The notes under the pieces are model-generated. The model did no database searches and had not been told where the DNA came from. It worked only from the letters and a program-made list of their open reading frames with translations. Shown here in pieces: positions 58,258 through 64,000 of a stretch of DNA of 64,000 nt. Each line of letters begins with the position of its first letter. Position 1 is the first letter of the stretch. The stretch comes from Rubricoccus sp963708165. GTDB lineage: Bacteria > Bacteroidota > Rhodothermia > Rhodothermales > Rubricoccaceae. The DNA lies in NCBI GenBank assembly GCA_963708165.1, contig OY970187.1, positions 2,852,001 through 2,916,000 of the forward strand, written 5' to 3'. Position numbers and translations under genes: made by a program.

Positions 58258-59352
58258 ATGATCTCCGCCGACGCCCTCCGCCAACTCTCCGACCTCGTCG
58301 GACCCGAACGCGCGTTTCTGACCGTCTACCTCGACGCCGCCGACGAGCGCTCCGTTCTCGACTCGCGGTTTGCCCACATTCGCTCGCTTCTGTCGGAGGA
58401 GCCCGAGGAGACCGAGCACTTCGAGAACAGCCTGGAAATCGCCAACGCGCTCTTGGACGCGCACACGGCGCCGCACGGCGGCGCGGTGGCCGTCTTCGCA
58501 AGCTGGGGCGCCGATCTCGCGGTCGCCTTCGAGCTGCCTCTGGCGGTGGGCAGCATGGCGTGGATGGGCGACGCTCCGTACGTGCGCCCGGCGTACGAGC
58601 TGCTGGATGAGCACGAGACGTTCGCCGTCGCCGTGGTCGACAACACGCGCGCCAAGATCTACCTCGTCGCCTCTGGCGAGGCCGAAGAAGAAGCGAGCGT
58701 GCGCGGCGACGTCAAGAACCGCGTCAAAAAAGGTGGGTGGAGCCAGAAGCGCTATGCGCGCCGCCGCGAGAAAGAGCTGGGCGTCTACGCGCAAAGCGTC
58801 GCGGACAGCTTGGTGGAGCTGGACGACGAACGCCCGTTTGCGCGCTTGGTGCTGCTGGGGTCGGAGGAGACCGCTCTCGCCGTCCAAAGCGCGCTGCGCT
58901 CCGACCTCGCCGACAAGCTCGTGGCGATGGACGTGGCGGAAACCGACGCGCCAGAGGCCGACCTGATCGAGCACGCGGCCGACCTCTCGGCTGAGGCCGA
59001 GCGGGAAGAAGAGGAGAGCCTCTGGCGCGAGATCCGCGAGCAGGGGCTCGGCGGCACGCTTTCCGCATTCGGGCCCGTCTCGGTCTTGGACGTGCTGCAG
59101 GCCGCGCGCGCCGAGGCCATCTTGCTCGACCGCGAGGCGGAGATTGGCGGCACCAAATGCCGCACCTGCGAGCACGTCGTCTATGGCACGCCCGACACGT
59201 GCCAGCGCTGCGGCGCCGCCGACGTGTTCGCCGTCGACCTGACCGAGGTCATCACCGAGCAGGCCGCTCGCACCGGCGCGAGCGTCGACTTTGCCGACCC
59301 GATGGAGCCTCTGGCGGAGGCCGGGCACGTGGCTGCGCTCTTGCGCTACTAA
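58258..59352 (+). CDS. Bacterial archaeo-eukaryotic release factor-like protein (baeRF10/Vms1-type)
   Basis: A 364-residue protein of the eRF1/Vms1-like superfamily, predicted to cleave peptidyl-tRNA on stalled ribosomes. It starts FLTVYLDAADERSVLDSRFA. The domain-2-like part has VAVVDNTRAKIYLVASGEAE, then the catalytic loop KKGGWSQKRYARRREKE. GGWSQ stands where eRF1 has GGQ. The middle has LVLLGSEETALAVQSAL, as in the release-factor L7Ae-like domain. A zinc ribbon (CRTCEH, CQRCGA) closes the core. It follows rpsA directly, after a terminator. Family assignment is by motif. Confidence 0.8.
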   Translation: MISADALRQLSDLVGPERAFLTVYLDAADERSVLDSRFAHIRSLLSEEPEETEHFENSLEIANALLDAHTAPHGGAVAVFASWGADLAVAFELPLAVGSMAWMGDAPYVRPAYELLDEHETFAVAVVDNTRAKIYLVASGEAEEEASVRGDVKNRVKKGGWSQKRYARRREKELGVYAQSVADSLVELDDERPFARLVLLGSEETALAVQSALRSDLADKLVAMDVAETDAPEADLIEHAADLSAEAEREEEESLWREIREQGLGGTLSAFGPVSVLDVLQAARAEAILLDREAEIGGTKCRTCEHVVYGTPDTCQRCGAADVFAVDLTEVITEQAARTGASVDFADPMEPLAEAGHVAALLRY

Positions 59353-59354
59353 CC

Positions 59355-59876
59355 GTGCAGATTTCCTGGGTGCCTCTGGCGCTGCTCGTTCTCGTTGCCA
59401 GCGGCTGCCTCGCCACACATCCGCGCGTGCCGCCGCCAGAGGCCGTGCCCGTCTTTCGCCCGGAGGTGTTCTTCCTCGGTGAAACACGTGGCACGGGCAC
59501 GCTCACGTTTCGCAACGGATTTCCGCAGCGCGTCCGCGTGAGCAGCACCGGCACGCCTCTGGCGGATGGCACGTTTCGATTGGAGCAGACGATCTCTATC
59601 GGCGGCGACCCACCCCAGACCCGTGCGTGGATCATGCGCCCGCAGAGCGCCACGCGGTACACCGCTTCGCTGACCGATGCCTCCGGCGAGGCTGAGATCA
59701 TCGTCGACGGCTCTCTGCTGACCATCCGGTACCTGCTCGCAACGCCCGAGATTCGGATGGAGCAGCGCCTGTACCTGGAGCCCGATGGCCAGGCTGCGCT
59801 CAACCTTGCCACGGTCCGCGTTCTCGGGGTGCCCATCGCGAGGCTATCGGAGCGCATCGTGCGCGTGCCGGGCTGA
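59355..59876 (+). CDS. DUF3833-like lipoprotein
   Basis: A 173-residue lipoprotein (SWVPLALLVLVASGCLATHP). The strand pattern VFFLGETRGTGTLTFRNGFP, then FRLEQTISIGGDPPQTRAWI, YTASLTDASGEAEIIVDGSL and LNLATVRVLGVPIARLSERI fits the DUF3833 lipocalin-like barrel family. The function is unknown. The start is a GTG at 59355, two bases after the baeRF stop, so it is probably co-transcribed with it. Confidence 0.6.
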   Translation: MQISWVPLALLVLVASGCLATHPRVPPPEAVPVFRPEVFFLGETRGTGTLTFRNGFPQRVRVSSTGTPLADGTFRLEQTISIGGDPPQTRAWIMRPQSATRYTASLTDASGEAEIIVDGSLLTIRYLLATPEIRMEQRLYLEPDGQAALNLATVRVLGVPIARLSERIVRVPG

Positions 59877-59938
59877 CGGTGCTCTCAGTCGCCAGGGGGG
59901 CGTTACAGGTTCACGCCAGAGGCCTCTGGCGCGGTATC

Positions 59939-61572
59939 ATGGGGGTGTACATGTTTGCCGCTATGCTTGGCCGTCTCACGTTTTGCCTGTCGTTTCTGCT
60001 CGCTGCCGGCGTGCAGGCACAAGTCGCGTTCACGTCGTCCGATCTACCTATTGTGATCATTTCGACAGACGGTGTGACCATCCCGGATGAGCCCAAGATT
60101 CCCGGCCGGATGCGGATCATCGACAACGGGCCAGGCCAGAGAAACACGGTGACCGACGCACCCAACGGCTACGACGGTTTGATCGGGATCGAGGTGCGCG
60201 GCGCGTCCTCGCAGAGCTTTCCGAAGAAGCAATACGGCTTTGAAACCCGCGACGCCAGCGGCGACAACCTCAATGTCTCCATCCTCGGGATGCCGGAGGA
60301 GAACGATTGGATTTTGCACGCGCCGTACAGCGACAAGTCGCTCGTGCGCAACGTGCTCGCCTACCATGTGGCCCGCGCAACGGGCCGCTATGCTAGCCGC
60401 ACGCGCTATTGCGAAATCGTGCTGAACGGCGAGTACGTGGGGGTGTACGTGATGATGGAGAAGGTGAAGCGCGACGACAACCGCGTCGACATCAACCGCC
60501 TGCGCCCCGACGAGATTTCTGGAGACGACCTGACGGGCGGGTACATCGTCCAGATCGACCGCCCCGGTGAGGCTGGATGGCGCTCGACAGCAGGCCCTCC
60601 GTCGGCGAACCGCGTGTACTACCAGTACCGCGATCCGGACGGCAGCGAGGTCATGGCCGAGCAGAGCGCATACATCCAGAACTACATCGCACGGTTCGAG
60701 ACCCGGATGGCCTCTGGCGATGTCGCAAACCCTGTGACGGGCTACCCGGCGACGATCGACGTGGGCTCGTTCGTGGACTTCGTGCTCGTCAACGAGGTCT
60801 CGCGAAACGTAGACGCGTACCGCCTGAGCACGTACCTCCACAAAGACCGGGACTCAAACGACCCACGGTTGCGCGCCGGGCCCGTGTGGGACTTCAACCT
60901 CGGGTTCGGCAACGCAGACTATCTGGACGGCGCCGACCCGACCGGCTTCCAGTTCGATGCCGACGTGTCGAGCCGCGGCCACCCGCAGGCCATCCGGTTC
61001 TGGTGGCCCGTGCTCGCGGGGGACCCTGCGTTCCGCGAGGCGATGAACACGCGGTGGGCCGCGCTCCGCCAGGGGCCGTACCACACCGACTCGCTTCTGG
61101 CGTTTGTCGACAGCACCGCGCGCGTGCTGGCGAGGCACAGGCGCGCAACTTCACGCGGTGGCCCGTTCTCGGCCGCTACGTGTGGCCCAACGCCTACATC
61201 GGCCAGACCTACGCCGACGAGGTCGGCTACTTGAAGACGTGGCTCACGCAGCGCCTCGCATGGATGGACGCGAGTATGCCCGTCGCGCAGGAGCCCGCCT
61301 CTGGCGCCAGAGACCTGGCGGTGAGTGCCGCAACCCCCAACCCCGCGCGAGGCCGCCTGACGTTCGAGGTGACCGTGAGCGCGCCGCAGACCGTGCAGGC
61401 CCACGTCTTCGACGCCAGAGGCCGCCGCGTGGCCTTCCTGCTCGGCGGCGAGATGGCAGGCACGCGTCGACTCGCGTGGGACGCGAGCGGGATGGCCTCT
61501 GGCGTGTACCTCATCCGCGTGCAAGCGCAGAACGCGACGCATACGCAGACGGTCACGCTTCTCAGGCGCTGA
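59939..61572 (+). pseudogene. CotH-kinase-family secreted protein with type IX domain, frameshifted near 61131
   Basis: A protein of about 545 residues with a signal peptide (MLGRLTFCLSFLLAAGVQAQ). The CotH kinase fold follows: GIEVRGASSQSFPKKQYGFE, DWILHAPYSDKSLVRNVLAY, NGEYVGVYVMMEKVKRDDNR and GPVWDFNLGFGNADY, the catalytic metal-binding segment. CotH proteins are atypical kinases that phosphorylate coat or extracellular proteins. The C-terminal 80 residues (ATPNPARGRLTFEV, VFDARGRRVAFL, SGMASGVYLIRVQ) are a type IX sorting domain. The last third lies in another frame. A base is missing around GTGCTGGCGAGGC (about 61131), where VLAEAQARNFTRWP is expected. Confidence 0.82.
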
Positions 61573-61743
61573 GGCCTCTGGCGAGCGCCGGACAGCCGCC
61601 AGAGGCTGCCACGGGTGACGCTTGGGTGATCTGGCCTAGATGGTGGCGGCCCCGGTGTGAGGCGAGCCGCTGCATCTGCCCGAATCAACAGAGACGCAAC
61701 ACAGGAAAGGCGAGAGGGCGTGGAGGTGAGGCAGAAGACGCGC

Positions 61744-61751
61744 TATCTTGG
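61744..61751 (+). promoter_or_regulatory. Candidate -10/-7 box (TATCTTGG) of tRNA-Leu
   Basis: TATCTTGG ends six bases before the tRNA 5' end, matching TACCTTGG before tRNA-Arg and TATCTTGG before the aldolase gene. Confidence 0.45.
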
Positions 61752-61757
61752 AGGCCT

Positions 61758-61841
61758 GCGAGAATGGCGGAATTGGTAGACGCGCCGGCCTTAGGAGCCG
61801 GTGGGGTAACACCTGTGGGGGTTCGAGTCCCCCTTCTCGCA
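61758..61841 (+). tRNA. tRNA-Leu (anticodon TAG)
   Basis: An 84-base class II tRNA. Acceptor GCGAGAA/TTCTCGC, anticodon stem CCGGC/GCCGG with loop CTTAGGA and anticodon TAG, long variable arm (GGGGTAACACCT), T arm GGGGG-TTCGAGT-CCCCC and discriminator A. CCA is not encoded. It reads CTN leucine codons, mainly CTA and CTG. Confidence 0.95.
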
Positions 61842-61888
61842 CTGCTGGCGGTGGAACCGCCTTCGCCGCTGGTCCCCACCTCTCCCGG

Positions 61889-64000
61889 ATGTTCAAGACC
61901 CTGACGGCACGCCTCGCGCCCCTCTTCGGTGCCCTCCTCGTCCTCGGAGGATGCGCCGGATCTGCGCCTCTGGCGCCACCGCCAGAGGCTATCGACCGGC
62001 CCGGCGACAGCTTGCTGGTGCGGCCGGATCTGCAGGCGCTCGTGGACGCGCAGGTGCTCCGCGATCCGGCGCCGCTGGTGAACGCTCTCGCCTCTGGCGC
62101 TGCTGCTGTGCGCGCCCGCGCGGCTCTCGCGTTGGGATCGGTGCAGGCGCCAGAGGCCGTCGAGGCACTTACCGCTGCGCTTCAGGATGACGCCCCGCTC
62201 GTGCGGGCCGATGCCGCGTGGGCGCTGGGACAGACGGCCGACTCGGCGGCGGTGGGTTTTCTCTTTCTCGCGCTCCGCCGCGAGGGCACGCCCGCGGTGC
62301 AGCACGAGCTCATCGACGCGATCGGCAAGATCGGGAGCCAGGCCGATGGCGATGCGTTGCTGGCGCTCAAGCTCCCGCCGGTCCGCGAGGCCGACCGTGC
62401 GCTCGCGCTCGCGCGCCTGGCCATGCGCCAGAGGCTGAGCGCCGACGCCTTCGCGACGCTCGCCGAGCACCTCTTCTCGACCTCTGGCGCGCTGCGCGCA
62501 GACGCGGCCTACGCGTTTTCCCGCTCGGGCGGCTGGGAGGACAGCGCCGAACGCGTGCGCGACGCCTTCGACGAGATGGCCTCTGGCGACCTCGCCCTCT
62601 GGAGACCTGCCCTCGGACGGCCTCGCCTCTGGCGCTTCGGCGCGGATGCACCTCGCGCGTGCCCTCGGGCGCCTGGAAGACGGGCACGACGCGCCCCGCC
62701 TTGCCCGCGCACTCGCGAGCGACGCCGACTGGCGCGTCCGCGTGGGCGCCGCTGCCTCGCTCGGCCGGATCGTGCAGATCCGCGACGCCAGAGGCGCGCT
62801 CTTCGCTGCGCTGGACGACGCGAACGTGCAGGTGCGCGTCGCGGCGGCCTCGGCGCTGGCTGGGGCGGAGTCGCTCCCGCAGGCATACATCACGCGCACG
62901 CGCGACTGGATCGCCTCGCGCGACACCTCGGACTGGCACGCTGCGGCGGCGCTGCTTCCCGCGCTGGGCAAGGCGCGCGAAGGCGAGGCGGTGATGCAGT
63001 GGATGGACCGCCACTCAGATCCGTTCGCGCGGGCCTCTGGCGCCGCAGCGCTCGGCGCTCTCCCCGATGACGCCGCCGCACTCGACCGACTGTTCGCGTT
63101 CTCGCGCGGCGACAACACGCTCGTCGCAGGCGCCGCGCTGAGCGCCATCGCGAGCCTCTGGCGCCGCGAGCCGAGCGAAGAACTCGCCGCCAGCCTCGCG
63201 CCCGCGCTTCTAGACGGCCTGCGGCGGATGGACATCGCGACGACGACGAGCGCGGCGAGCGTCCTCGGCGACTCGTTGTTCGTGCCCTACGGCGCGCCAG
63301 AGGCCCTCCGCGAGGTGTACGCCGCCTTCGACGCGCCAGAGGCTTTGGAGGCGCGCGTCGCCATCCTCGGCGCGCTCGGGCAAACGCGCGACGGCAACGA
63401 ACTCGATTTTCTGCTCGGCATCGCGTTGGACGAGAGCACGACGCCTGTTCTGCGCAAAGGAGCGGTGGAGGCGCTCAACGACCGCCTGACCGAAGGCATC
63501 GACGTAGACCTGACGCAAGCCTCTGGCGACGCCGTGCCGACGGTCGGCATCGACTGGGCGTTTCTGGCGCGGCTCGGGCGGCACCCGCGTCTGATCCTGA
63601 CCACGACACGCGGCGAGATCACCATCGAGATGGACGCCGAGGCGGCGCCCCAGACCGTGCAGTCGATGACGCGCACCGCTCGCGAAGGCAGCTACGACGG
63701 CGTGCCCTTCCACCGCGTGGTCCCCAACTTCGTGCTCCAAGGCGGCGACTACTTCCGCCGCGATGGCTGGGGCGGTCCCGAGGTGCCCATCCGCAGCGAG
63801 TTCTCGCGCCTCCGCTACGAAACGGGCGCCGCGGGCGTGGCGTCGTCGGGCAAGGACACCGAGGGCGTGCAGTTCTTCGTCACGCACAGCCCCACGCCGC
63901 ACCTCGACGGCCGCTACACCGTCTTCGGCCGCGTCGTGAAAGGCCAGGACATCGCCGATCAGATCCGCGTGGGCGACATAGTTCTAAAGGCCCGAGTCGT
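61889..64000 (+). pseudogene. HEAT-repeat lipoprotein fused to a cyclophilin domain; frameshifted near 62600, partial
   Basis: The gene starts with a lipoprotein signal (ARLAPLFGALLVLGGCAGSA). HEAT/Armadillo-like repeats follow (ALASGAAAVRARAALALGSV, LTAALQDDAPLVRADAAWAL). After about residue 238 the reading continues in another frame: LARALGRLEDGHDAPRLARA, WRVRVGAAASLGRIVQIRDA, then more HEAT repeats. From about 63590 a cyclophilin peptidyl-prolyl isomerase domain is clear (LILTTTRGEITIEMDAEAAP, GVPFHRVVPNFVLQGGDYF, VQFFVTHSPTPHLDGRYTVF). One base must change around GACCTCGCCCTCTGG (about 62600). The gene is open to the window end. It probably assists protein folding in the periplasm. Confidence 0.82.

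Overview
The window is a G+C-rich bacterial chromosome segment, about 70 % by eye, packed with genes on both strands. Three things point to the Rhodothermota/Bacteroidota side. Two large secreted proteins end in a type IX secretion-type C-terminal domain (PNP motif near 12100 and 61340). Shine-Dalgarno sequences are mostly absent. Lipoproteins with a LxxC box are abundant. My best guess is a marine Rubricoccaceae-like organism (Rubrivirga/Rubricoccus), from general protein character only; I had no database. I see no phage, insertion sequence, CRISPR array or plasmid gene. This reads as core chromosome carrying an extraordinary load of short repeats.

Layout. 1-1220: start of DNA polymerase IV, a DUF2007 zinc-ribbon protein and a DinB-superfamily protein. 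1533-7915: FtsX-type ABC exporter (permease plus ATPase), a small beta-barrel protein, and a BtuC/BtuF-like importer. 7972-16078: lipid kinase, lipoprotein, LapA-like protein, CorA, an FG-GAP repeat protein and a YVTN propeller protein. 16234-18574: five-gene operon with three mutually related unknown proteins, EcsC and a PHA-granule-region protein. 19056-24095: VWA protein, DUF2007 protein, TrhO, RsmA and MgtE. 24573-31859: Ntn hydrolase, NfeD-flotillin pair, small membrane proteins, gluconokinase and lipoproteins. 31965-39497: class I aldolase, two FAD oxidases and the thiamine genes thiO, thiS, thiG, thiE and thiD. 39560-44653: tRNA-Arg, amidase, M48 protease, lipoprotein, DoxX-like protein and SpoU methylase. 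44866-51626: RelA/SpoT, HU, RuvX, peptide deformylase, ZIP transporter, lipoprotein and PfpI. 51830-64000: metalloprotease, cytidylate kinase, ribosomal protein S1, a baeRF-type release-factor paralogue, CotH, tRNA-Leu and a HEAT-cyclophilin lipoprotein cut by the window end.

The dominant signal is a highly iterated word, CGCCAGAGGC and its reverse complement GCCTCTGGCG. It occurs about five times per kilobase (15 copies counted by eye in 2001-5000) where chance predicts about one per 30-40 kb. It lies inside and between genes, on both strands and in all reading frames. There it encodes PLA, ASG, PEA, ARG, QRL and LWR tripeptides. Between genes it is often doubled into the 18-bp palindrome GCCTCTGGCGCCAGAGGC. 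The frequency resembles cyanobacterial HIP1. The paired intergenic use resembles Neisseria DNA-uptake sequences. A second layer is made of G-rich heptanucleotide tandem repeats (GAGGGAT, AAGGGGG, ACCCGGA, GGGACTA), sometimes inside genes. A third layer is long imperfect inverted repeats.

Seven genes need a one-base shift to give an intact protein: the BtuC-like permease, the YVTN protein, the VWA protein, rsmA, the amidase, cotH and the HEAT-cyclophilin gene. Their number, and their occurrence in otherwise conserved genes, suggests assembly indels at least as much as real decay. They are marked as frameshifted and the intended protein is described.
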